A DNA stretch of 64,000 nucleotides, from contig CM075674.1 of assembly GCA_037962975.1 (NCBI GenBank), positions 41,616,501-41,680,500 on the forward strand, in the 5' to 3' direction. Under the pieces are notes generated by a model that was given only the letters and a program-made list of their open reading frames with translations, was not told where the DNA came from and made no database searches. Each line of letters starts with the position of its first letter. Within the stretch, counting starts at the first letter, position 1. This DNA comes from Clitoria ternatea (taxonomy: Eukaryota > Streptophyta > Magnoliopsida > Fabales > Fabaceae). Positions 1-12,100 of this stretch are shown here, piece by piece. A program made the position numbers and the translations under genes.

Positions 1-1120
1 TTAATAAAAGTACTTACTTTTGGGAAGACACACTGTAATTTTTTCCTAATCACCCTGCCCTGTAACCGACAGTATCCAGTTGCAGCCCTTTGAGAGAATA
101 AAACACCTTTTCAGTTAATAGAATGACTTAATCAGATATGTAAAGTTGTAATTTTTTATAAGCAGCTTACGCATCGATTATTTTTTGGTAGTCAACACCA
201 AGACTCCCATGCAAGGAACAAAAGCATGCTACAATACCATCCTTCGGGCAAATGACCAATAATTGCCAGTGAAGGCTGTAATGAACATTAATTAGTACAC
301 AATCCATGATTAAATTAACAACAGTAACTAATTATTTACAGACTCTTACTCTCTATGATATGGCGCAAGGTACACAGTCTTGTTTGAGGTATGCATCCAA
401 TTTTAGATGTATGTCTAAATCTCCTCCTTGGTGTTCCCGTGAATTTGTATTAGAGAGGGCTCTAGGAAACCATAAGTGTCATGAACACCCCTCTCTATGT
501 AAAGTCTATGTAGAAACCTAAGAAAATTTACACATGTTTAGTTAGTGACAAATAACATTTTAATTGACACAATCATTGAACGAAAAACATTATACTTACA
601 GCTCCTAACACTGAATCACAGATATGTTCAACATCGTCTTCCCCATCAGGACCTCACATAAGTCAGGCCGCGCAATGTACACTGGCAACGGACTTGGGCG
701 GCCGAAAATGGATTCCTCCCATGGCACCTAGACAGTATTCTCGCGTAGTTGAGCCGATACAACCCATAGTTGTTCGATAGGATCAGGGGGGCTATGGCAT
801 CTTTGATGGGCCACCATCCTACTAAACACAGTCAAAAAATTAGAAGAAATTTAGGATTATTTGAAATATAACTTAATATATAATTGACTGTGTAAGGAGC
901 ATACCTGGGGACCAGAATCAGACAAAAGTCTGGTCGGCCACATAAGGAAGTGTCCTACAGCCTGGCCGACGAGTCGTGCCTTAGAAGTTGGAATGGGCAC
1001 AGTTGCGTCCGCCTCTAGGACCTGTACCACTGAGACCCTTGACACACCATCAGACATTGGTTGATGGTGAACCGAATGGCCTAGGTTATACACTGAACCA
1101 ATGGAAACTGGCTCCTCCAC
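1..1120 (-). pseudogene. Ulp1/C48 cysteine protease-like region of CACTA accessory gene, decayed and running off the window
   Basis: Read on the minus strand, exon-like pieces resemble the protease-like tail found in many plant CACTA elements. Around 940-1020 is PTSKARLVGQAVGHFL; around 600-720 a piece ends in MLNISVIQ; around 370-490 is YGFLEPSLIQIHG; around 180-280 is HWQLLVICPKDG, whose HWQ would hold the catalytic histidine of a C48 peptidase. The remaining catalytic Asp and Cys blocks should lie left of position 1. At least two in-frame stops fall in the 370-490 piece and another near 710, so it is a pseudogene. Introns separate the pieces but their borders are uncertain. In active elements this part is thought to act with, or be fused to, the accessory protein; that role is family knowledge, not seen here. 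Confidence 0.65.
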
Positions 1121-1299
1121 TCCATCAACAAAGAGGTTACACTAACAGTAGTCTCCAAGATGTACGTTGTCATCATCACCGTCAGGTACAGCACATGACC
1201 CTTTTGTACTGACTCGCCTAACCTACATATTTACACAATATTTTGAAGCAACTCAAGAAATAATGATAGAAAATTACGAGTAATTCAATTAAATCATGT

Positions 1300-2640
1300 A
1301 CAATCCAACTTGTGGGTAGACCTCCACTGCTGTAGGCTGATGTTGTTGACTAAATGAGGCTTTCATGTCATCCCAAAAGCGTCTCATCTCCTCTTATAAC
1401 AGCCTCTGCATCTCCTCCCTAACCTCTGCCTTCACTGCAGCTACCTTCTCCTCAAAGTTCTTCTCCAAACCAGAGATGGACTGGGAGGGAGCGGCCGGAT
1501 GATCGAAATAGGTTCAGAGGCCTACAGAGAAAGAATGATTACAAACAAAAATGTTACCATAAAGAACTTAACCAGTTGGGTGTATAAACATACCATGTTC
1601 GTGACCAGCTGCACGGACTCATTTAGGGTGCTTTAATTTACCGATGGCGGTGGTCAAGATATCATCCCTACCATGAGACACAAAGGACCTTTGGTCGACT
1701 GCTCCACTAAGAAATCCTGCAATCAAAACCCAGTGATCAGTGCAGTTAGTAATAGATGGAAAATACACAATATCATAAACAATATTAAGAAGCATTGTAC
1801 TTACAATTCATTGGGCAACCTCCTCAGCATGTGATGAAGTGTAGTCACCACTCTTCCTCATCCTGGCCCGCTTCCATTTTTCATGGCGTGAGGGTGGGGA
1901 GGGGGGATCCATAATAGTGGTGTCAGGGTGGCTACCATGGCGCTGATTGGCCTTCTCCTGGACCATCTTTTCCTCCAATAATCGATAACCCCCACGTGAC
2001 AACCTGTGAGGGTAGTCATTTTTTCAATGAATGTCCTGTGCTCTCATGCATTTGGCCTGCAAGAAAAATAACTCAAATACACATATACGTTATATATGTC
2101 GTATAAAACATACATCATCGACTATAAAAACATCAAAAGTAAAAGATACATACCGTAAAGTCATCTGTGTTCCTGGATGCAACAAAGATATCCCAAGTCT
2201 GCTGATCTATAAATGTGTATGTCTCTCTAGGAAACTTACCCTACTGCTCCCCAAAGACATACCTATAATTCAAAATACTTGGAGTAAGAAATTGACAGGA
2301 TAAGACAGTATAATTTTAAACACTGAATTTTTAACATGCATGCCTACGTGGAAGTAAGTTTGGTCTTGAATGACCTCTACTTTTCAGCGATCTCAAACAT
2401 GATCTTCCTACATAGTGTATCGACTATAGGAATATCCCATGCGTCCTACAAGCATCAAATACACATGGTTAATCTATTATGCAAAACATATGGCAATACA
2501 AGTAAATTAACAAATGTGCAGTTAAAGTACTTACAAGAATATCAACCCAAATTGCATTCTTCACGACCTCCTCAACACTATCCCAATCATAAAAATATAA
2601 TTTATGAGTATAATAAACACATTTAGCAAACAAGTTTAGT
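1300..2640 (-). pseudogene. Ptta/En/Spm (Transposase_24-like) accessory protein of the CACTA element
   Basis: Minus-strand pieces in order: IPIVDTLCRKIMFEIAEK near 2380-2440; FIDQQTWDIFVASRN near 2165-2205; LSRGGYRLLEEKMVQEKANQ with a downstream HEKWKRARMRKSGDYTS stretch at 1808-2002; GRDDILTTAIGKLKHPK near 1630-1675; and a charged coiled-coil-like tail (VAAVKAEVREEMQRLL) near 1410-1450. This order and wording match the plant Ptta/En/Spm transposase-associated family, whose members bind transposon DNA or assist the transposase. Stops after GKLKHPK and after EMQRLL show decay. Introns are implied between pieces. It lies directly downstream of the TNP2-like gene in the same orientation, as in a standard CACTA two-gene layout. 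Confidence 0.7.
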
Positions 2641-2710
2641 AATAAACACATGTTTGGTTATTATTAATCAACAATAAACATAATCAATGATATATAACCA
2701 CACCCATACC

Positions 2711-5700
2711 CTATGTTTCCCACAGACCCTCCTGGTGGTCATTACGAGTCGTAACTATATCATCTATGAGATCTTCCACAATGTCGATTGGTGTACAAGT
2801 TGTTAGACAAGGTATATCTAGGACATCAAGACTTGTATCCCCAATGTTGTGTCTACCTTGGACAACAACTGACCATCGTTTATCTGATGGGTCAACAACA
2901 TAAAAAATTTGTTTTACTTGACCTGCCATGATGAGAGGCTCCTCCTTATGACCTACCTTATTTAGGTCCACTAACGTAAATCCAAAATCATCTATTTTGA
3001 CACCATTCTTACTATCAACCCATTTGCATTTAAACACAAGAATTGTGAAACGACCATAATTGACTTCCCATATATTTTCAATGACACCAAAATAGCATAA
3101 CTCAGTCATGATAGGGTTTCTATCCTTTAAAGTGGAAAAATGCATTGATTCGGCCACAACCATAACTCTACTGTTCTGCACCGTACTCTTGTCATCCTGG
3201 GCCCTTGTATAGAATGAATAATTATTTATCTCATAGCCACAATGAGTGATTACATCAAAGTTGGGTCCTAGTGCTAGTCGATGCAATGTCTCAAAAGCAG
3301 ATGTATCTTTGAGAATGGTCATTAACCATTGCATGAATGTTTTGTTGTGTTCGTTCAACACCCACTTTTCAACCATTCTAGGGTTGTTTCTTTTGCCTAT
3401 GTCTTTGTGTGCAGTTAAATATAGGAGGACAGCGTCTGTTTTGTTCAAAATATAAAAGTATGCTTGGAGGACTTCATCACGTGACATGCTTTTAATTCTT
3501 TTCCCGTTGGTACCTTTCCCATCCAATCGCCCTTCATGATGAGTCTTCGAAATCCTAATGCTCTCAGCCTGTGACATATAATCAGTGTAGAACTCAATTG
3601 CTTCATGTACCTTTCTACGATCGATGCTTCGAGGCAACATTGGTTCTTCATATAGCCTTTCAATATTTTCATGTATCGTTCAACAGGATACATCCATCTC
3701 AAGAACACTGGCCCACACAAACGGACCTCCCTCACCAAATGGATGATTAAATGTACCATTATATTAAAGAATAAAGATGGAAAATACAATTTCAACTGAC
3801 ATAGTATAAGAAACCCTTCCTGTTCTAACGCTTCCAACTCCTCGTGGGCGATAACTTTACCACATATGGCATTGAAAAACAAACACACCCTTATTATCAC
3901 ATGTCTGACATTTTGAGGGAGAATGTCACGAATGGCAATAGGTAGAAATTGTTGCATCAGCATATGACAATCATGCGACTTCAAACCAACTAACTTCAGA
4001 TCCTTCAAGGAAACACAAGTGTTGATGTTGGAACTGTACCCGGATAGAACTTTGACACCACACAATGTTTCACACAAACTTTACTTCTCTTTTCTGGATA
4101 AGGTATGACATGCTGGAGGTAAATATGTTTGTTTGCCTTTTGCTTGTGGGTACAACTCCTCAGTATACCCAATAACTCCAAGTCTAGATGTGAATTCAGA
4201 TCATCCTTCATTTTTCCAGGTATGTTTAACAAGGTTCCAACCAAACTATCGCACACATTTTTCTCCACATTCATCACATTAATACAGTGTCTCACATCAA
4301 GCTCTTTCCAATATGGCAGATCACAAAATGTTGACCTTTTCTTCCAGCTGTTTTTTGTAATGGACTGCTTCTCAAACTTACCAAGAACCACATTGACATC
4401 TTTTACCTTTTCATATACTTGACGACCAAACAGTGGTAGGGGAGGCCCTTCAAACTCTTACGTACCATTGAATGACTTCTTTAACGTATGAAGTGGATGA
4501 TTAGCCATAAGAAACCTATGATGTCGAAGATAAACATTTTTCCTTCCATGATGCAGTCGATCAGAACTAGTTCCCTCCTCACATACAGGATATGCTTTAT
4601 GACCTTTGACGCTGTAGCCTGAAAGGTTACCATACGTAGGGAAATCATTGATCGTGCAGAATAACATGACTCTCAATTTGAATGAATGTCCTACAAACCC
4701 ATCAAACACATCAACCCCCTCTTCCCATAACACTTTTAGGTCTTCAACTAACGGACTTAAGTATACATTAATGTTATTCCCTGGTTATCGTGGACCAGAA
4801 ATCATCATTGATAACATAACATATTTCCGCTTCATGCACAACCATGGCAGCAAGTTATAAACAAACAACAAAACAGGCCATGAACTATGGTTTGTGTTTA
4901 GGTTCCCATATGGTTTCATGTCATCTGTGGCTAGTGCAAGCCTAATATTTCTTGGGTCATGAGCAAAATCCAGAAACATCGTATCCACTTTCTTCCACTA
5001 CAATCCATCTGTCGGATGCCTAATTTATCCATCAACAACCCTTTCATCAGCATGTCATCACATAAGCTTCGTATCATCTACATTGGCAAACAGACGCTTT
5101 AGTCTCGACACTATAGGGAGATACCATAACACCTTCACAGGAGACCCTTTAATGCAGACTTATCAGAATCAAGTTATTTCTTCTTATATCGTGACACCCC
5201 ACACCTAGGACATCGATACAGCATTTCATACTCACCACGGTATATTACACAATCATTTGGGCATGCATGTATCTTCGTATACTCTAATCCCATAGGACAC
5301 AACACCTTTTTAGCCTCGTAGTTATGATTTGGCAAAGTGTTACTAACTGGGAGCATTTCTTTCAATAACTTAAGCAAGTTAGTGAAGCTTTTATCTGTCC
5401 ACCCATTTATCACTTTCAAATTAAATAATCGTAAAACTGCTGACAACCTTGTGAAATTGATACAATTCAGATACAACGGCTTCTCAGAATCCTCACACAA
5501 AGTCGAATATACGTGAACTTTCTTAAAACTTTCTACCCCCACGTCACGTATCAAATTCTCAAGTCGGTCATCCATGTCGTCATCAACTTCATGCACAAAG
5601 CTTTGGTCTTTTGTTTGAAAACTAGTACTTGGCACCTCAACATGTTCACCATGTCATATCCATCACGTATAAGTCTAAAGAAAACCATCACACAATAGAT

Positions 5701-5844
5701 GTTTAAGCATTTAACACAAGGACAAAAATACTTTCCATTCATCTCCTCAGCATTTTGTATCACGAATTCTATGAATTTTTCAACTCTACCCTCATACTGT
5801 GGACTTATACATGATGCAATTATCCAACTTCGATCCATACTCAC
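2711..5844 (-). pseudogene. CACTA TNP2-type transposase with DUF4218 and DUF4216-like sections, frameshifted
   Basis: The N-terminus at 5844 (MSMDRSWIIASCISPQYEG, then FCPCVKCLN) matches the transposase-associated domain. A zinc-ribbon-like CPNDCVIYRGEYE...CPRCGVSRY follows at 5180-5290. The TNP2 core comes next: FAHDPRNIRLALATDDMKPY and LPWLCMKRKY near 4790-4970, then LFCTINDFPTYGNLSGYS near 4630-4690. The DUF4218 signature (LKSHDCHMLMQQFLPIAIRD, then CGPVFLRWMYPVERYMK) lies at 3650-4010. A 310-codon open frame at 2711-3640 covers the DUF4216-like end (VIENIWEVNYG, VFKCKWVD). The gene is split over several frames: frameshifts near 5640, 5160 and 4450, and one near 3640 separating the 4218 and 4216 sections; some may be introns. 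Function in the family is cutting and pasting the element at its CACTA ends. The copy is inactive as read. Confidence 0.85.
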
Positions 5845-6463
5845 TGTTTACAATACCAGTAAATTTAACGGTGCTATGAATTTCACTTTCTTTACAAAGG
5901 TGGTGATCCTACCCATTCAGGATGAACATTTTTGTATACTTCATAACTACATACAACTTAGGAGTTATTTTAAAATTTGATAAAATTTCGGCAGCATTTC
6001 GCATTGGTCTCTAAGTACACGAAATGAAAGTGGTGACATCAAATTCAACCACAATCAAATATGCACCCAGAGAACAATACAAAATTTAACTCACCAAAAC
6101 TTGATCAAATTTTAAAATTACTCCTAACTTATACATAACAATAATGCATAAAAAATTGTTCATCCCAAACTATCCAAACGGACAATTCAAGATTCAACAC
6201 AAATGATGAAATCAATTAATTTAATTACCATTTGTGTCGAATCTCAAATGGGAAACTATGGTTCACTCACACAATTTAAAAATCGCAAACTCATTTAAAA
6301 GGGACTAAAATATTAACATTAGTGCCACCAAATTCAAATTCAAATTAAAGACATAAACAAAGGATTTTATTACTTAACTATTAGTAATTTTTTATTTTGT
6401 CGGGTAGTATTTAGATTTAACATATGGTGTTTTCGGGTGTTGTATAATAAACAAAACTAGTTA

Positions 6464-6467
6464 TTAG

Positions 6468-6520
<53 letters not shown>
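6464..6520. repeat. (AAT)n microsatellite
   Basis: About 19 nearly perfect TAA/AAT units, seen directly. Confidence 0.95.
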
Positions 6521-6522
<2 letters not shown>

Positions 6523-7065
6523 TTATTTACAATTATAGAACAAAAATAATTATGGGCTTAATTCATTATGTAATTATAATTTTAAATTACCCAATCAATA
6601 ATTTAAACACGTACTACCCCTAAATTATAATTTAATTCATCCTTTGTAGGGATTGTGTAATTTTTATTTAGTTTAAAATATCAACCTTTTTATATTTAAT
6701 TTTTTTAATAGTGCAAGAAATATTACTAATGTTTATGTATTTAATCTAAGTATTTAATCTATAACTTAGTAACAATCAATCTAAGTATTTAATTTATAGC
6801 TAACAAAATTTTAATTTCCTAATATATAACTAATATTCTTATTTTCCTAAAACTAAGCCTAACATTAACAGAGTATACAAAATACTTTCAACAATCAACA
6901 CCTAACCATTTAATCTATAGTTAACAACTAATTTTACTAACATATAACTAATGACATTTTAATTATCTTAAGACTAACTAAGCCTAACATTGCATGAACT
7001 CAACCATAAGCATTAAAAAAGGAAAATGTGGGGTTTTAGAAAAAAAACCTCTTTCAGAAATGCAC

Positions 7066-7380
7066 TACATCAACGGAGAGATAGAGGGAGGAGGAGGGAA
7101 GACCAACCACTTGCGTCAATGAGAATATGGAGGGGGTAGGATGGAAGACGAACAAGGGCGTCGTGCATTTTTGCGTTAGGAAGTGAGAACCCCAACAATG
7201 GCGCAATATGGAGGGAGAAGGTGGAACATGAAGAGAAGAGAAGACGATGGCGCAGTATGGAGGGAGGAGGTGGAAGACGAAGAGAAGAGAAGAAGAGGAG
7301 GAAGTGGGAACAAAGATGAAGAGTCAAAGTAAGAGAAAGAAGAGGGAATAGAGATAAAGAGTCAAAGTAATAGAAGAGGG
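7066..7380. repeat. Purine-rich low-complexity tract with an imperfect 50-bp tandem duplication
   Basis: GA-rich DNA. The unit ATGGCGCAATATGGAGGGAG... at about 7198-7247 is repeated, with a few changes, at about 7248-7297. A 113-codon open frame on the minus strand here is only the pyrimidine-rich reverse of this tract. Confidence 0.8.
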
Positions 7381-7393
7381 AAAAGTGAAATGA

Positions 7394-7398
7394 GTTGC
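7394..7398. repeat. Target site duplication GTTGC, left copy (element A)
   Basis: GTTGC directly precedes the 5' LTR start TGTTAG; the same pentamer follows the 3' LTR at 36014-36018. This shows the two distant LTRs belong to one insertion. Confidence 0.93.
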
Positions 7399-8966
7399 TG
7401 TTAGTCCTCAAATTTACAATAAATCTTTTAAGAAAAATTTCATAAAAATAATAAAAATTTGGTTAATTTGTTAGAAAATTAGGTTTTAATTCAATAAATA
7501 GATGTTGTTGGAAATAATCTGCCCTTGATCAATTTTCTCTAGTTTTGCAGTGAAAAAGTAAAGAATTCAAGAGAAAATTATACTAGGATCTGACGCGTAG
7601 CATAAATCCCACGCGTAGCGTGGACTCTGAATTTTGATGCTAACGCTACGCGTCACAGTCACGCGTAGCGTCAGGGCTGTGTGGACTCCACATCCAACTT
7701 GGCCAAACACTCAGCTTTGACCCAATAATGGCCACCCCACTCAGCACCAATGGCCACTCCATTCAACACAAATGGCCAAAACACAGTAGAGACACGTCTA
7801 AGTGGCCAAGCATGATCAAATTTAATAATTTGAAGTGGCCATTATCAGCTGTTTAATGGAAGCTGAGTCAGGGGTCTGACGCCTAGCGTCACACTGACGC
7901 GTAGCGTCAGCACCCTTGCTCAGCCCTATAAATAGGGCCATCCAACACCATTCAACATATCCCATTCTCTATTTTCAGAGTTCTTTCCTCTCTTCTATAC
8001 TCGAGTTTTGAGTATTTTTTTTAGAGTTTGTAGTTCTAGAATAGTTTTCTAGATACTTGAGAGTGTTGTGGTGTATTGTGATTGTTGTATCGTGAAGTTT
8101 CCATCGTCTTCGTAATGTCAAACTCTGTAAGTGTTGTTTCTACTTTTACCATGTGTAACTAATTTGTTTATGTTGGAATTGGTGAACTAATCTATTGAGT
8201 ATAATGTTATGAATTCAACCTCTGCATGTTTATGATTCAAGTCCATGTTAGTATTTCAACCTTTTATTAATATGAACATCAAACGGGAGAATGATTTTCA
8301 TGTGTATTGAAACTTGTTTTATTAGTATGAATGTCAAACGGGAGAATGATTATTCATGCCGTATTAAAACTTGTTTTGACGAAAGTAAAAGTTGGAATAC
8401 CCTTGGTATCTCAATTCTATAGGGGTTGTTAACCATTGTTGCCATAAGGCTAGGTCTTAATGCAAGTTTTTACTAAGAAAGCTCACGAGGGATCGGACTT
8501 TACGATGAATTCTTAGAATTTATATCATGAGGGATCGGTTATAATGATTTTAAGCTGCAATGACATGAAACTTAATGATTAAATATGCATGTCTTGAGTT
8601 CCTTATTGTTATTGTAGATTAGAGATCCAATTTCCAACATAATTTGTTTATCTGTGTTTATCTCAAGTATCTTACCTATTCTAGATTGCAACTCAACTTT
8701 TTAGATAGATTTTTATTTTCTTTTCAGCTCATGAACTACTCAATCATGCTATCCTGTGAATACTGTATAAATTGTATATAAATCATTCTTTTGTCTATAA
8801 CTTTCTTCACATTTACCATAGTGAATAGAAAATTACTATTGTTATTGGACTTTCAATCCCAGTGGAACGATATCTAAATTTTGAAAACTACAAACGATTG
8901 GTGCGCTTGCCAATTAACAACCCGGTGGTAGAAATGAACGGTTAAGACGTTATCGCCAGGTTAACA
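7399..8966 (+). repeat. 5' LTR of element A
   Basis: TGTTAG...TTAACA, 1568 bp. It contains a cluster of ACGCGTAGCGT-type motifs (7590-7670, 7878-7912), a TATAAATA box at 7927-7934 and pyrimidine-rich DNA downstream at the likely transcription start. It is followed after seven bases by the PBS. Confidence 0.93.
7927..7934 (+). promoter_or_regulatory. LTR TATA box (TATAAATA) of element A
   Basis: TATAAATA within CTATAAATAGGG. It is conserved in all four LTR copies of this family here (7927, 34974 forward; about 15798 and 32243 reversed). Confidence 0.75.
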
Positions 8967-8973
8967 AGTTTTC

Positions 8974-8991
8974 TGGCGCTGTCGCCGGAGA
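8974..8991 (+). other. Primer binding site of element A
   Basis: TGGCGCTGTCGCCGGAGA, seven bases after the LTR end. The sister copy B has the cleaner TGGCGCCGTCGCCGGGGA. This form is typical of Tat/Athila-group plant gypsy elements; the exact tRNA is not assigned here. Confidence 0.85.
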
Positions 8992-9107
8992 TTGAATTGA
9001 TTCAGTAAAATAGTAATTTTTTAATTACCGTGGTAAATATTTTTTTTTACCTTAGTTATATTTTGTTATTTATTTACTTTTTCTTATCATTGTTACACTA
9101 ACTTTCT

Positions 9108-12100
9108 TTGTCTAGTTTATGTATGCAAACTCGATCTACCGCAGGTAAAATTTATTTTGATCCTGAGATAGAAAGGTTTGTAAAGAAAATCAAGTCTTTG
9201 AAATCTAAAACACAAACTAAATCTTCTTCTACTTCTAAAATTTTTGAAAATTCAAATATGGCTGCTGAAAGGAGAACATTGGGACAGTTTGCTGCTATTA
9301 ATGGTCCACCCCGAGTTTCGGGAATGTTTCAAGGACCTGTTGTACCGGTGGAGATTAAACCTGCTACTTTAAATATTATTCAAAATAATCAATTTGCTGG
9401 TTTAAATCATGAAGAACCGTATTGTGACAACCTAGGTCAATTTACATTTATTTTTATTCATTCAAGTAAATTTTACAATAAATTTTTCACGATTAATAAT
9501 AATAATTAAGTCCTAATCCAAGATAATATTTATTTTTCTACCAAACATGTAACACCCTAATTTAATGAATAAATAATTACCAAAACAGGGAAAAGTTTTC
9601 CACAAAATAAACCAATGGGCTATAACACAACCGGGGATAATATGGAGGGAATGAAACAAGAGAAATGAAGACATTCGAAAGGCATACAGCGGAAGAACAA
9701 GGGCCTACGCAAGCCCATAACCACGCTCAAGTGAAACAGCCATCCAGCATACACTGCGCTCAGGTGAGGATCAACACGCTTGGGCGAGACAACCCGACTC
9801 GCTCAGGTGAAGCACGCATAGCTTAAGCGTAGCCCATCAGGAACATTCCTTTCGCTCACACTCGCTGGAGCGAACACAAAGCCTTCCTAACCAACATACT
9901 CGCTGGAGCGAGAACTCACTCGCTGAAGCGAGAAGCCACACTCGGCATTCCCATCGCTCGGTAAGGGTTTCACTCGGTATCGACTCCAACACACATGCCT
10001 CACTCAGCAGCTCATGACTTAGTCTCTCAGTTTTTATCCACAAAGGCCACGTAATGATCCACTCGAGAAATGAGGGTTATCCCACTCAGATTCCATAAAA
10101 CCCCTCACTCGGGATATTACCCAATCAGATACCACTCGGTATACTTCAGCCTTAAGTCACTCGGGTTATCTCTCCATCAAACCATTCGACATATTCATCA
10201 TTTCTCACTCGGAGAGCGCATAGGCCTTCCTTTACTCAGAAGGGGTCTCTACAATCATACTCCACGCGGTAATCTCACTCCAAAACCGAGCCATTTTAAT
10301 CAGCCTCTCACTCGGCAATTGATATCTCATTCAATCGGAGAACCCATTAAGTCTCTCTCGGACTTGTTCCATACTTAGACACTCATGGCACACCTTATCT
10401 TATTCACTTGGAATGTATTTATAATTCATACACTTAGGATATATCAATCTAGGTCATTACAACAGATCTTCCCTCGGAAGGGATTCACTCAGACTTCCAC
10501 TCGGATACTCAAATCATCTCCTACTCGGGGTTCACCATATCCTCACTCGGAAAAGGCCACACATTTAGCCTTACTCAGAAAGAGATCAAGCCTGCACACT
10601 CGGGATGATCATATACTTAAGCCTCAACATTAAGACTAGTTCTTACAATACTATTCCACTCGGAAATTATTAACTTAACATATTCATACAACAGCATTTC
10701 CTAGTCGGTGAGAAACATCCAATCAACATAAATACTTATATGGATATACACATTCCTACACTCGAAATACTTCTTATATTATTCATTCGGGACAGTTACC
10801 CCCGTTTACTCAGTATGTATATAATGCCATTCACTTGAAATATTTATATATGTACATATCCAAAGCTTATAATCTGTTATAAATTCAAGTTATCTATGTA
10901 AACCATATACATGAGTATATTCATGCACTCGGATATTTATTATCTCAACATCATTCATTCAATATTAATCCCTAACCAACTCCAATACATAATGCCCATG
11001 TAACATATATACACAGATAGGAATTTACGCTCGGGTTTCCAATAACTCTGATTCAATATATATATATATATATATAAATTGTATTCATTATACAACGTTG
11101 CCATTATGAGCCGGCCAAGGCTTTAATATATCAAATATACGCTCGGTACATTGTATTATGTACACATCCTTATCATATATACCCAACACTCGGGTTAAGA
11201 CCATTGTATCATCTCAAACCGACCTGCATGCACTGAAAAATGGTGTAGGGGTGAGCTTTACATATCAAATGACAGATATAGGGTCGGATTAATCACATAA
11301 TCCTTAACATGCAATAATATACAATATCATTCAGCACAATAAATACTGCCATTAAATATGAACAATCACGAGCATCTTCCGATCGGAAATTCACCCATTT
11401 TACTCGGTCATAAGCTCGATTCACTCGGTAATAAATATTCTGATCCACTCGGATTTCACTCAACTCTGAGCCTTGCTCAAGGAGTCTGCCTTAGCCCAGC
11501 TCAAAGACTTAATCACATAACCCCACCAACAGAGGCACTCGGCATTCACATCCTACACTTCATGCATCTCATACATATTACATAACATCATCAAGAATAA
11601 CTTCATATATTTCATGGACGGTAAACAACAACATCAAACAGACATTATTCATCATACATATCTGGGCTGCTTAATCACTCGGAATCAACCAAACAAACAC
11701 ATATTGGATACCACACATCACAATACAAGAATTTCACCCAGAAAACTCGTCCATAACCCATACATTTGAGATGCAAAGCCCCCCTTACCTGGAATGACGT
11801 TCCAGAAGTCATATTGGCCACTCGGCCCAGCCACAGCAGCACTCTGCTCGGCTTTCAACACTGGAAAGAGTCATCAAGACTCAACTCAGTCTTCACCCAG
11901 CTCAGTGAAGGACTCCAACGCTGCATCCACCGCAAGAACAGCATCAAGAGTCAGTCCTCACCAACAGTGGAGGACCACCATGCCTTCATGCATCATGCAT
12001 GTCTTCGTCCTCACAAGAGCAGTACACTCCTCATTATAGTGGACCAACATGCATCCACAAACCGTGACACACCAAACGTTGCTGTAGGCTCTCCAACCGA

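Larger units (their letters stand above)
5845..7393. other. Non-coding 5' region of the CACTA element
   Basis: No gene. Very AT-rich DNA upstream of the transposase start. It holds an (AAT)n microsatellite at 6464-6520 and a purine-rich stretch at 7066-7380. Several short repeats of the type 'catttaatctatagttaaca' occur between 6730 and 6970. This stretch would be promoter and subterminal DNA of the transposase gene, continuing at 36019-36388 once the LTR insertion is removed. Confidence 0.6.

Noticed and set aside
7070..7411. A 113-codon minus-strand open frame
   Set aside because: It is the pyrimidine-rich reverse of a GA-rich tract and is cut by the LTR boundary at 7399.
10070..10633. Two open frames in the actcgg array
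   Set aside because: They translate a short repeated motif within an LTR; composition is repeat-driven.
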